Below, piece by piece: positions 6,503 to 15,800 of a stretch of DNA of 29,841 bases (its first letter is position 1; each line of letters begins with the position of its first letter). Made by a program: the position numbers and the translations under genes. This stretch comes from a bacterium (GTDB lineage: Bacteria > Vulcanimicrobiota > Xenobia > Xenobiales > Xenobiaceae). The stretch is taken from assembly GCA_022839105.1 (NCBI GenBank), contig JALHDH010000033.1:1-29841 (forward strand), written 5' to 3'. The notes under the pieces are model-generated. The model saw only the letters and a list, made by a program, of their open reading frames with translations, was not told the DNA's origin and searched no databases.

Positions 6503-8647
6503 TCAGGCCCGCCCCCCCTGACGGCCCCGCGGGGTCGGCCCGGTCTCCACGGTCCTGCGCTCGCCCGCTGCCACTGCCCTGGCGCCGTCCGGGTCCAGCA
6601 GCCTTTCCGCCGTCAGTGCGGTCTCGAGGCGTGGCGGCAGGTCGGGCTGGAACTTGGACATCCGGGCTCGAGGCAGCAGCGCGACCAGGGCCCGGATCGT
6701 CTCGGCATCCAGTCCGGCCCGCACGCGGTCCAGGACATCCTCGATGGCGCTCCACCACGGTCCGCTGGCGGGCATGCTGGCGCGCACCCTGGTGTTGTCG
6801 ATGGAGACGCGGGCGCCGGTGCGGTGCTCCAGCAGTCTGCCGAAGACGTTGTTGACCTTGCCGCCGGCGTAGGTGTGGAGGAGCACCTCGTCCCCCTGGC
6901 GTTGGATCGTCAGAGGCGTGGGCCTCAGCAATTCGCCCCATTCCAGGCGCAGGCGCTCGAGGCAGCGGGCTGCGCGCGGGCCCAGGTAGGGGACGGGCGC
7001 TTCGCCGATCAGCAGCCGCCGCATGGCCTGGCAGACTTCGTAGGACAGCAGGCGCGGGCTGCCCATCCAGGTGGGAATCCGGCCTCGGGGCGCTGGCTTC
7101 ACGGTCAGGACGGCGCGTTCGTAGTCGCACTCGACCGACACCCAGGCGCGTCCGCCCAGGACGAAGACCAGGGTCTCGCCGAGGGACTGGGCGAACCAGG
7201 TTTCCAGGGTCCCGACCTCCTGGTTGTCGAGGGTCCGGACGCGGAGTTCCTGTGGGGTCTCGAAGACCGAGTAGAGCTCGAGGAAGTTGGCGTGGCCGAA
7301 CTTCTTCTCGCCCTCGCGGCCCAGCACCAGCAGCGAGTCGACCTTCTCCAGGAGTCCGGTGCCGAGCAGGTGGTCCAGGATCTCCTCGCGGTCGGCGGGA
7401 GCCAGGTCCGAGAAGCACCAGGGGGAGCCGACCCCCTCCACCAGCGAGCGGCGGGTCAGGCCGCCCCGCTGCAGCAGGCGGGCCAGGACCTGGTGGAGGT
7501 AGACGTGGGCGGACCGGGTGGTGGGGCGGACGGGCTCGATCCAGCCCTCCAGGGCCAGCGATACCAGGGCGCAGGCCAGCAGGAAGCTGTCCGATTCGTC
7601 GGTCAGGAAGGCGAGGTGTCCGGCGGTCCCCGAGCGGCGTCCGGTGCGGCCCAGGCGCTGGAGGAAGGCCGACACGGTGGGCGGGGCGTGGAACTGCAGG
7701 ACCAGGTCCAGATCGCCGACGTCCAGGCCCAGTTCCATCGTGCTGGTGCACACGATGCAGCAGCTCGTGCCTTCCCGAAAGGCGCGCTCGGCCTCTTCGC
7801 GGTACTCGCGCGAGAGGGAGGCGTGATGGGACCAGGCCCGGACGCCGCCCTCCTCGAGTTGCAGCTTGAGCTTCTCCACCTTGCCCCGGGACTCGCTGAA
7901 CAGCAGCGACTTCTGGCCGGCGGCCAGGCGGGCGGCCAGCGGGCCGGGTTCCTCGTCGGGTCCGAGGGGGTGGATCTCCACCACGCGGCGGCTCTTCGAC
8001 TCGGGTGGGCGGAGCACGCGCGCCTCTCGCCGGCTGGAGCCCTGCAGCCAGGACAGCAGGGTCTCGGGGTGCCCCACCGTGGCGGACAACCCGATCCGCT
8101 GGAAGTCCGACTCGGCGTATTCCGTCAGCCGCTCCAGGAGGGCGATCAGGTGGTCGCCCCGGTCGTCTCCCGCGAAGGCGTGGATCTCGTCGACGACGAC
8201 GAAGCGGAGATTGCCGAACAAGGCCGGCTTGTCGTAGCGCGGGATGGCCAGGATGACCTCCAGCGACTCGGGCGTGATCATCAGGATCTCGGTCGGGTCG
8301 GCCGCGAAGGCCCGCTTGCGGTCGGCCCCGACGTCGCCGTGCCACTTGAACGAGCGCAGGCCGCCCAGGCGCGCCAGCCGGATCAGCCGCTCTTCCTGGT
8401 CATTCAGCAGGGCCCGGAGCGGCGAGAGGTAGAGGGCCCGGCCGCCGTCTCGGCACAGCGAGTCCACCACGGGGATCATGGCGGCTTCGGTCTTGCCGCC
8501 GGCGGTGGGGGCGAGGGCCAGGACGTTCAGGCCGTCGAGGATGGCTTCGATGGCCATCTCCTGGATGGGACGGAACTCCCTCCAGCCGAGGTCCTGCACG
8601 ACTCCCTGGCGGACACGCTCCGAGAGGCGATCGAAGGCGCCTTTCAC
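6503..8647 (-). CDS. brxHI: BREX Lhr-like helicase BrxHI
   Basis: A 714-residue superfamily 2 helicase of the Lhr-like type found in type 2 and type 6 BREX. Motifs in order: a Q-motif region (EFRPIQ, about 25), Walker A APTAGGKTEA (46-55), DEIH (153-156), GLSAT, a C-terminal RecA domain with LDVGDLDLVLQFHAPP, and QRLGRTGRRSG as motif VI, followed by a long Lhr-core-like C-terminus. It starts at a GTG whose last bases overlap the brxD stop (GTGA), so it is probably translated by coupling. It is the last gene of the operon and its order after brxD is standard for type 2 BREX. In BREX the helicase is presumed to act on phage DNA; its exact role is unknown. The last 30 codons or so fall in the 87-bp repeat. 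Confidence 0.93.
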   Translation of the reverse strand: MKGAFDRLSERVRQGVVQDLGWREFRPIQEMAIEAILDGLNVLALAPTAGGKTEAAMIPVVDSLCRDGGRALYLSPLRALLNDQEERLIRLARLGGLRSFKWHGDVGADRKRAFAADPTEILMITPESLEVILAIPRYDKPALFGNLRFVVVDEIHAFAGDDRGDHLIALLERLTEYAESDFQRIGLSATVGHPETLLSWLQGSSRREARVLRPPESKSRRVVEIHPLGPDEEPGPLAARLAAGQKSLLFSESRGKVEKLKLQLEEGGVRAWSHHASLSREYREEAERAFREGTSCCIVCTSTMELGLDVGDLDLVLQFHAPPTVSAFLQRLGRTGRRSGTAGHLAFLTDESDSFLLACALVSLALEGWIEPVRPTTRSAHVYLHQVLARLLQRGGLTRRSLVEGVGSPWCFSDLAPADREEILDHLLGTGLLEKVDSLLVLGREGEKKFGHANFLELYSVFETPQELRVRTLDNQEVGTLETWFAQSLGETLVFVLGGRAWVSVECDYERAVLTVKPAPRGRIPTWMGSPRLLSYEVCQAMRRLLIGEAPVPYLGPRAARCLERLRLEWGELLRPTPLTIQRQGDEVLLHTYAGGKVNNVFGRLLEHRTGARVSIDNTRVRASMPASGPWWSAIEDVLDRVRAGLDAETIRALVALLPRARMSKFQPDLPPRLETALTAERLLDPDGARAVAAGERRTVETGPTPRGRQGGRA
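6507..6593. repeat. 87-bp direct repeat, right copy (in brxHI 3' end)
   Basis: 80 of 87 bases match 1761-1847 in the same orientation. Here it encodes the C-terminal tail of BrxHI and ends one base past the stop codon. The pair brackets the cargo region with the beta-lactamase and the low-GC genes. Of the seven differences, two are silent in the BrxHI frame and five change a residue. Confidence 0.8.
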
Positions 8648-9942
8648 AGGAGGAGGTCGCGGGCCTCGGACTCCTCCGGTCGGAGGGGCAGCTCCGAGGC
8701 GGACTCGCGCAGTTCGAACCGGTAGGAGTCGAACGGGTCGTAGTCCGGGTGCTGGTCGGCCAGGTCCAGGACGTGCACCAGTTCCCGCAGGAACATGCGC
8801 GGGGCCAGGTCGACGCGCCCCCCGAAGCCGGCCGTCACCTGGTCGGCCAGCCGGTCCAGGAAGACGTCGGAGACCTTCTCGGCGACGCGCCAGGCGTCGT
8901 GGGCGGGGTACAGGTCGCGCACCCTGCGGGCCACCTGCAGCAGGCGGGCCCGGTCGAAGGCGGGCAGCCTGAGCTGGGGCTGGCGCAGGTTCTCGGGCTC
9001 GCCTTCGCGCGACAGGTCGCGGATGCGCTCGTGCAGGGGCGGCAGGTCCGGCACGCCGCGAGGGCTCTCGAAGAAGTCGGAGGTTCCGGTGAGGACCAGC
9101 AGCAGCCCGGGGAACTGGTTGCGGTCCAGCGCGTCGATGAGTTGGCGGAGGGCCTCCAGGCTCTTCTGGCGCTCGGGGCCGCGCAGGCGGAGCACGGTCT
9201 CGGCCTCGTCGAGGACCAGGAGGAGCCCCGGGTGTCCCGCCTCGCGCAGGAGATGCAGAAGGCCGCGCAGGAAGGTCAGCGCGTCCGCGCCGTCCACCTG
9301 CCCGCGCACGCCCGCGACCCGCTTGACGGCGGCGCTGACCTTGGGCTCGCCCGAGAGCCAGTCCAGGATGCCCCGGGTCTCGACGAAGTCCTGGCGGAGG
9401 TGGGCTTCGTGGTAGGCCTTCAGGCAGGCGGCGAAGCGGCCCGCCTCGCGTCCCAGGAGGACCAGGTCCTGGTCGACGCGGCGTTGCACGGCGGCCGAGA
9501 AGGCGGGGTCGTCCTCGTCGAGGTGATCGAGCTGGGCGACCTTCTCCTCGAGGCGGTACAGCCAGCGGTCCACGACGCTCTGCAGCGCCCCGCCGCGACG
9601 GCCTGGAACGGTGAGGCCCTGGCAGCACTTCCGGTAGATCTCGGCCAGGCGGTACAGGGGAGTGTCGGTGGCGGAGATCACCACATGCGAGACGGCCAGG
9701 TCCGCGCGGAGCGCCTCCGCGGACGCCAGCGCGGCCAGGAAGGTCTTGCCCGAGCCGTAGGGGCCTCTCAGGAAGCGGTACTGCCCGTGACCCCGCGAGA
9801 CGAACTCCCACTGCTCGCGCAGCGCCTCCATCTGGGGCTCCAGACCGACGGCAAAGTGCTCCAGCCCTTCGGCGGGGACGGTCCCGGACCGGAGGGCGTG
9901 GACGATGGAGAGGGAGGTGTCACGGGAGAGAGGGTGGCTCAT
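8644..9942 (-). CDS. brxD: BREX ATP-binding protein BrxD
   Basis: A 432-residue P-loop ATPase matching BrxD of type 2 and type 6 BREX. Walker A is GPYGSGKT (60-67) and Walker B is LLLVLDEAETVL (D245, E246), followed by a sensor-like GLLLVLTGTSDFFE segment and a C-terminal helical region ending LPLRPEESEARDLLL. The family belongs to the AAA+/ORC-like ATPases; its role in BREX is unproven but it is a fixed partner of BrxHI. The start codon overlaps the pglZ stop by four bases (ATGA) and its own stop overlaps the brxHI GTG, so three proteins are translationally coupled. All key ATPase residues are present and length is as expected for a complete protein. Confidence 0.93.
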   Translation of the reverse strand: MSHPLSRDTSLSIVHALRSGTVPAEGLEHFAVGLEPQMEALREQWEFVSRGHGQYRFLRGPYGSGKTFLAALASAEALRADLAVSHVVISATDTPLYRLAEIYRKCCQGLTVPGRRGGALQSVVDRWLYRLEEKVAQLDHLDEDDPAFSAAVQRRVDQDLVLLGREAGRFAACLKAYHEAHLRQDFVETRGILDWLSGEPKVSAAVKRVAGVRGQVDGADALTFLRGLLHLLREAGHPGLLLVLDEAETVLRLRGPERQKSLEALRQLIDALDRNQFPGLLLVLTGTSDFFESPRGVPDLPPLHERIRDLSREGEPENLRQPQLRLPAFDRARLLQVARRVRDLYPAHDAWRVAEKVSDVFLDRLADQVTAGFGGRVDLAPRMFLRELVHVLDLADQHPDYDPFDSYRFELRESASELPLRPEESEARDLLL

Positions 9943-12884
9943 GAGCCGTCCCGCCCGGCCTGACCTCGAAACGCGTACACCCTGCCCTCATCCCCGGAGC
10001 CCTCGCAGACGATCCAGGGGCGGCCCGCCTTCTCCAGGCGCAGGCTGAGGTTCTCGACGACTCCGCCTACCCGGCGGCGGCTGGTCAGGTTGCCCAGGTC
10101 GCGCTCGGTGAGCCGGCTGTGCTTCGCCAGGGCCTGGAGGACCTCGGTCTCCAGGGGCGAGAGGTCGCCCGGCACGTCCAGGCGCAGCCGGGCGCCGCCC
10201 GCGACCTCGAGCTCCAGGCCGACCCCCAGCGAGCCGAAGCAGCGCTGCAGGGTGGGGAAGTCCAGCCTGGCGCTGTCGGGCAGCCGGGTCAGGACAGGAT
10301 GGCCGGCCGGGTTCATCACCAGGGCGGCCCCGTCCAGCACCTCCAGCAGCCGGTCGGGGGCCAGGTCCAGGTGCGCCTGCAGGGTGGGCAGCGACGCCTC
10401 GCCGCCGCTCTCGCGCAGCACCAGCAGCAGGCGCGCCAGGGTGGCCTGGTCCGGGGCCTGGGCCCCGACGGCCAGCCTCTGGGCCTCGAAGGCCTCCGAG
10501 CGGACCAGCTCGCGCAGCCAGGAGGGCCAGCGTTCCTCGCTGGGCTGGGCCTCCGAGAACAGGGCATACTGCTGGCCGGGAGGGGGCAGGGGAGCCGGGG
10601 CGGGGGCTGCCAGCCCGGCTTCGTCGAGGTCCAGGGGAGGGGCGAAGGGATCCCACCAGGCGGGCGCCCCGGCGCCTTCCTGGACCCAGCCGGTCACCGC
10701 CATCGCGGCGGGAGCCAGCACCATCAGCGGGGGGAGCATCTCCTGGGGCGTGGCGCCTCCGTGGTAGCCGCACTTGCGGGGGCTGTAGCGGAAGGCCTCG
10801 CTCCAGGGGACCACCACCTCGGAGGCATCGCGCCCCAGCACCCGCGGGCCTCGGACCAGGACCTCGCCCTCGCCGGGCGGGGTGGCGGGCGTGCGCCAGC
10901 GCTCGCCGCAATCCTGGGCGCTCCGGATCGTGCCCTCCCATTCCAGCACGTGGCCGTGGTCGCTGGCCAGCACGACCACGCGGCCGGCGTCGCGGGCGTG
11001 GTCCAGCAGGGCACAGAGGGGGCGGACGGTGTCCAGGTTCCAGCCGGGCTCGAGCTGGTCGTCCTTCCCCAGGAAGTCGTCCACGGCGTTGACGACCACC
11101 CCGAGGACGCGGTAGCGGTCGCCGGCGATGCGCGAGGCGACCTCCTCCTTCAGGGCCGAGGCCGACCCCTCCAGCAGGTCCGGCTTGTGGTGCAGCAGCG
11201 GGGGGCGGTCGGCCGGGGAGACGGACCGCAGGCCGGGATGCTGCTTGAAGTTGGCCTTCTCCAGGTCGGAGCTGCCTCGGACCATCTTGCCGCTCAGCAG
11301 GCTGGCGCGGGAGACCTCGGTCACGGAGGGAACCGTGGCCAGCACGGGCAGCAGCGGCCTGTCCGCCGGGCGGCGCCGCACCCAGCCCCTTCCCAGCAGG
11401 TCCTCGTACAGCTCGCAGGCCACGGCGCGGCTGGCGCCATCCAGGACCACCAGCAGCACGCGGTGGCTCTTGGCCAGGGGCACCACCACCTCGTCCAGCA
11501 ACCGTTCGATGGGAAGCACCCCCGCCACGCTGGCTCCGGCCTCGGTCCAGCCCGCCAGCGCCCTGGCGAAGGCCAGGTTCTCCTGCTCGCGCACCTCCCG
11601 CAGTCGGCGGAGCAGCGCCACGTACGAGCTCTGCAGGTCGGGATGGCCGTCTCCCGCGGCGAGGAAGTTGCGCGCGCGATCGGCCCAGGCGCCCTGGGCG
11701 ACGTAGCAGGCGGCCAGCCCGGCCAGCCCGTCCTGGGGCTGCTGCTGGCGCTCCCCCAGCCAGCGCAGGAGGCGGAGCGCCATGCGCAGGGCCTCGGCCC
11801 GGCGAGGCTGCCGCCGGGCCTCGTCGTGATCGAGGGCGAACCGGACGGCCTCCGTCAGGCTCTCCGAGGCCTCCCCGCAGTCCAGGGCCTCGCGCAGGAG
11901 GCGCGCCACCTCGCCCAGCCGCTGCCCGAACCCGCGCGGCGAGACGCGGCTCAGCCGGGCCCACTCCGAGGCCCGCAGCATGACGTCCAGGGCCTCGTCG
12001 CCCAGGCCCAGGGCGCGACCGCGCTCCTCGGGTTCCAGGTCGTCCAGGGCGGCCCGGGCGGCGTCCGCCCAGTCGCGTCCGCTGCCGGGCGGGACCGGGT
12101 GGCCCCCCACGTACTGCTCGAGCCGGGCGGCCGCGGCCGACAGTTCGCTCCGGGCGCGCCCCACGTCCAGGCCGTCCTGCGCGAACAGGGCGGCGCAGGC
12201 CAGGCCCAGGGGGAGGGCCTTCCGGGCGTGCCCGGCCTCGGCGCAGCGCAGCACCAGCAGGACCGCCTCGCCGCGCACGCGGCGCAGGTACTCCAGGGCA
12301 GCCTCGCGCAGCGGGGCCTCGGCCCGGGCGAACCGGGTGAGGCCCTCGCGGAAGGAGCACGCCAGGAGGTCCCGCGTGTCCGGAATCCGCGGACCCAGTC
12401 CCAGGGCATGCTCGAAGAGCAGGCTCCACACGTGGTCCGCCGTGACCACGCCGGCGGGCGCGGCGGGGAAGCCGCCGGCCGGCTCCACGTCGATCAGGAT
12501 GCGGGCCAGGTCGGGCCGGGCCTGCAGCAGCGGGTCCACCTCGCGGGCCTTCATCCGCACCTTCACGGCCTCCCACGGCTCGATGGGGAGCAGGCGCCCC
12601 CGCAGCAGCCGGGCCATCGCCTCCTGCCCGAGGTCGGCGCCCTGCAGCGGCGTCAACAGCACCAGGAGCTCGCCCTCCTCGTCGCTGTGGGCGGCCAGCG
12701 CCGCTCGGGCCTCCAGCACCGAGGGGGCGCAGGACACGCGGATGCGGCGCCCCTCCACCTCGAACAGCTCCGGGCCGTTCCAGCAGAAGTCGGCATGGAA
12801 GCCCACGGCGCGGGCTTCGGGCGCCTTCTGCAGGACGGCCAGGACCTGGGCCTTCAGCAGGCCCGGTTGCAGCGGAATCGGCAT
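9939..12884 (-). CDS. pglZ: BREX-2 phosphatase-superfamily protein PglZ
   Basis: A 981-residue protein with a central PglZ domain (alkaline phosphatase superfamily), the most universal BREX component. Visible motifs are LLVVLDGASRAVACELYEDL (metal-site aspartate D482), SRASLLSGK downstream, VVNAVDDFLGKDD, and VVVLASDHGHVLEWEG (DHGH, 642-645), followed by a GYHGG stretch. The N-terminal 450 residues are helical and alanine/arginine-rich; the C-terminal 200 residues resemble a winged-helix tail (LSPLETEVLQALAKHSRLTE). PglZ is thought to work with PglX in host DNA modification. The ATG at 12884 follows the pglY stop by only four bases and has an AGGA site inside the pglY end. The set of metal-binding motifs looks intact. 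Confidence 0.93.
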   Translation of the reverse strand: MPIPLQPGLLKAQVLAVLQKAPEARAVGFHADFCWNGPELFEVEGRRIRVSCAPSVLEARAALAAHSDEEGELLVLLTPLQGADLGQEAMARLLRGRLLPIEPWEAVKVRMKAREVDPLLQARPDLARILIDVEPAGGFPAAPAGVVTADHVWSLLFEHALGLGPRIPDTRDLLACSFREGLTRFARAEAPLREAALEYLRRVRGEAVLLVLRCAEAGHARKALPLGLACAALFAQDGLDVGRARSELSAAAARLEQYVGGHPVPPGSGRDWADAARAALDDLEPEERGRALGLGDEALDVMLRASEWARLSRVSPRGFGQRLGEVARLLREALDCGEASESLTEAVRFALDHDEARRQPRRAEALRMALRLLRWLGERQQQPQDGLAGLAACYVAQGAWADRARNFLAAGDGHPDLQSSYVALLRRLREVREQENLAFARALAGWTEAGASVAGVLPIERLLDEVVVPLAKSHRVLLVVLDGASRAVACELYEDLLGRGWVRRRPADRPLLPVLATVPSVTEVSRASLLSGKMVRGSSDLEKANFKQHPGLRSVSPADRPPLLHHKPDLLEGSASALKEEVASRIAGDRYRVLGVVVNAVDDFLGKDDQLEPGWNLDTVRPLCALLDHARDAGRVVVLASDHGHVLEWEGTIRSAQDCGERWRTPATPPGEGEVLVRGPRVLGRDASEVVVPWSEAFRYSPRKCGYHGGATPQEMLPPLMVLAPAAMAVTGWVQEGAGAPAWWDPFAPPLDLDEAGLAAPAPAPLPPPGQQYALFSEAQPSEERWPSWLRELVRSEAFEAQRLAVGAQAPDQATLARLLLVLRESGGEASLPTLQAHLDLAPDRLLEVLDGAALVMNPAGHPVLTRLPDSARLDFPTLQRCFGSLGVGLELEVAGGARLRLDVPGDLSPLETEVLQALAKHSRLTERDLGNLTSRRRVGGVVENLSLRLEKAGRPWIVCEGSGDEGRVYAFRGQAGRDGS

Positions 12885-12888
12885 CGGC

Positions 12889-15800
12889 TCAGTCGGTCCT
12901 CTGGCGCACGGTCCAGGTCAGGTCCACCTGGACGTCGCCATCCCGACCCTGAAGCGCGCGGCGCAGGTCCTCAACCTGGTCCAGCGCCTTGCGGGCGGAG
13001 ATCCCCGACCACTCGCCGCGGGAGACGACGACCTCCCGCCTGGGCTTCGGATCCGGAGGGGGTGGGGGAGGAGGGGGCGGTGGCTTCACCGTGAGGATGT
13101 CGAAGATGGCCTTGGCAGCCTTCCTCACCTCCGGGGCCAGCGGCATCGAGAGGTCGTCGAAGGCCAGGGCCTCCCGAACCGAGCGGATCAGGGCGCGGCC
13201 CTTCTGCTGGCGCTCGTCGGCCCAGTTCCCGGCGGCCTCCAGGAGCTGCAGGTTCTGGGAGCGGAGCGCCTCCAGCACGTCGGGGGTGGACTTCAGGCTG
13301 GCCCGCGTGGCTTCGGCGCCGCTGGCCAGGTGGGCCTGCGCGGCCCGGTGCACCAGCTCGCGGGCCTCCGCGCCCCGGTCGGCAAGGGATTCCAGCAGCG
13401 CCGAGGCGGCCCGGGCGGTGCGCATCCGGTGCGTGCCGGCCAGTTCCTCCGGGCTCATCCCCACGAGGCGGGCCAGCTCCTCCAGGCGCCCCGGCAGCTC
13501 ACAGGCCACCTGCACATGGTCCGAGGCCAGCCTCCTGAGGTCCTCCGCCAGCCGCTCCACGTTCCCGGCGTTCAGGACCTCCAGCGGCTTGAGGTCGAAG
13601 ACCTTCCGAGCCCTCTCCAGGGCCAGCTTCCAGTCTTCCGCCGCGGGCAGCGCCTGCTCCACCAGGACCATGTCCGTCTGCAGCGTGTCCAGGTCCGGGA
13701 AGACCGGCGCCCCGTTGCGGCGGAAGCTGCGGTTGGTCTGCCAGGCGAAGAACAGGACCACCAGCGCCTGCAGCAGCTCCGGCAGGCCCATGCGGGCGGG
13801 CTGGTCCATCCACTCGTAGAGGAGCCGCACGGTCAGGTGCTTGGGGTTGGCGTCCGCGATCTTCTTGTGGAAGTGCATCAGCCAGTGGCGCTCCAGCACC
13901 AGGTGGGTCTCGTGCATCTGGCCCAGCTTCAGCGGCCCCACGATCTCGCGCAGGGCGGGCCGGAGGCTGCGGTCCTCCACCAGGTGGCGGCCGTCCGGGC
14001 TCTCCAGGGCCTTCTGCAGTTCCGGCCAGAGCTTGCGCAGGTAGCCGAGCTTGATCTCACCCTTCACTTCGAACGCGGGATGGGCGGGGTAGTAGAAGCG
14101 CAGCGCCTGGTCCAGCAGGCCGTCCAGCGCGTGCTTCATGCCGCCCGATCGGGCCGGCGGGCGCGGCTTGAAGCCGGGATGCAGGGACTGGAAGTGGTCG
14201 GAGAGGCTCATCTGGTAGGAGTCGTCCACCAGGTTCCCGGCGGCCTCGCGGATGCCGAAGGCCATCTCCAGGCCCTCCTGCAGGCGCAGGCGCAGCACGT
14301 CGCGACGGTTCCTCAGCAGTTGCCGGGCGGCATCCCGGTCCCCGGTGGCCAGGTGCCCGGCGTGGCTGGTGAAGCGGTCCTCGCTCTGCAGCAGGTAGTC
14401 CAGGACCACCAGGGTGCCCAGGTCGCGGCCCGCCTGGGCCGAGAGGAAGTTCGGCAGCCAGGCCAGCGTGTTGGCCCCCTCGGGGTTGCTCTCGCGGAAC
14501 TCCTCCAGCCGGGCCAGGTCGTCGTTCGGCGAGTGGTCCGGGTCGAAGGGGTAGTCCAGGATGATCTTCCACTGCTCTCCCTTCGAGCGCAGGGACTCGT
14601 CGGGAAGCTCGCGCGTGTTGCCATACAGCAGGTCGAAGTCGTGCCAGGAGCCGCGCCAGAGCAGGCGGTAGTTCTGGAACAGAGAGTCCTCCAGCGGGAT
14701 CTCCAGGGCGCCGAACAGCAGTTCGCGCACCTTGCGGATGCGGTTGCCGGCGTTGTCCTCGCCGCGGGCGCTCTCCAGGATCCCCTCGACGTCCACGCCC
14801 GTGAGCTGGACGGAGACCGTCGGGTTCAGGGGGTCCTCGGACAGCTTGATCTCGCCGATTCCCGCCGCGATCCAGTGCTTCAGCTTGGTGAGCACCACGG
14901 TGCGCTCGAAGCCGGGAATGGGGGCCTGGATGGTGCCGTGGTTCAGGGCCGCCAGGCGGGCCGGGGTCAGGTTCTTCATGGCCGGGACCTCGGGGGCGAG
15001 GGCGGCCAGCAGCAGGGTCTTGATCAGCCGGTCGTCGGTCTGGAACTGCCGCAGCCGGCGCGCGGCGTCCGCGTCCTGAGGCGCCTGCTGGCGCAGCTCC
15101 GTCAGGGTGCCATGCTCCTGTTCGAGGAGTGGCAGCACCTTCTCCCGGTAGAGGCGCCGGGCGTTGTCCGCCAGGCCCCTCATCACGTCCGAGAAGGCCT
15201 CGTCCCCGGACAGCAGCAGGTCGAAGAGGTCGCCGACCGGGATCAGGTGCCCCAGTTCCAGCGTGTCCCGCTGCTGGACCAGGAGCTCCATCATCAGCTT
15301 GAGGGCGGTGCGCTCGCGCTGCAGCGCGCTGGAGACGGCCACCAGCACCTCGACCAGCGCCGGGCTGAAGGGATAGACCTTGCGGAACATCTCCGGGGTG
15401 GCGTGCTCGGTCAGGAGCGTCTCGAGGACCTCCTTGCGCGTCGCCAGGACCTCCTCGAAGCTCCGGTCCATCGTGCGCCGGGCGTCCTCGGAACGGGGCC
15501 TCAGCACGCGGCGCGAGGCGATCTCGGGAAGGTTGCGGTCCTCCAGCGCGATCTTGTCGAAGCGGCCCTCCCAGTGCTTCAGGGCGTCCGAGAAGCCCAG
15601 TTGCTCGGCGCCCGTGATGGTGGTCCCCACCAGTTCCCGGAGGTCCCGCTGCCGGGCCACGAACGAGATGATCGGCACCGGCCGGTTGGAATACTGGGCC
15701 TCGACCAGCTTGGTGAGCTTCTGGCCCTCCTCGTGGACGAAGGCCAGGTCCGCGGCCCGGCTGGCCAGCCACAGGATCAGCTCGTCCAGGAACAGGATCA

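Noticed and set aside
6120..8345. A 741-codon open frame antisense to brxHI's coding frame
   Set aside because: It is on the same strand in another frame, is rich in Arg/Pro/Gly and has no motifs, as expected for a shadow frame in GC-rich DNA; brxHI has all helicase motifs in its frame.
13052..13085. C/G-rich run near the pglY end considered as a regulatory repeat
   Set aside because: It simply encodes the polyproline linker of PglY in frame.
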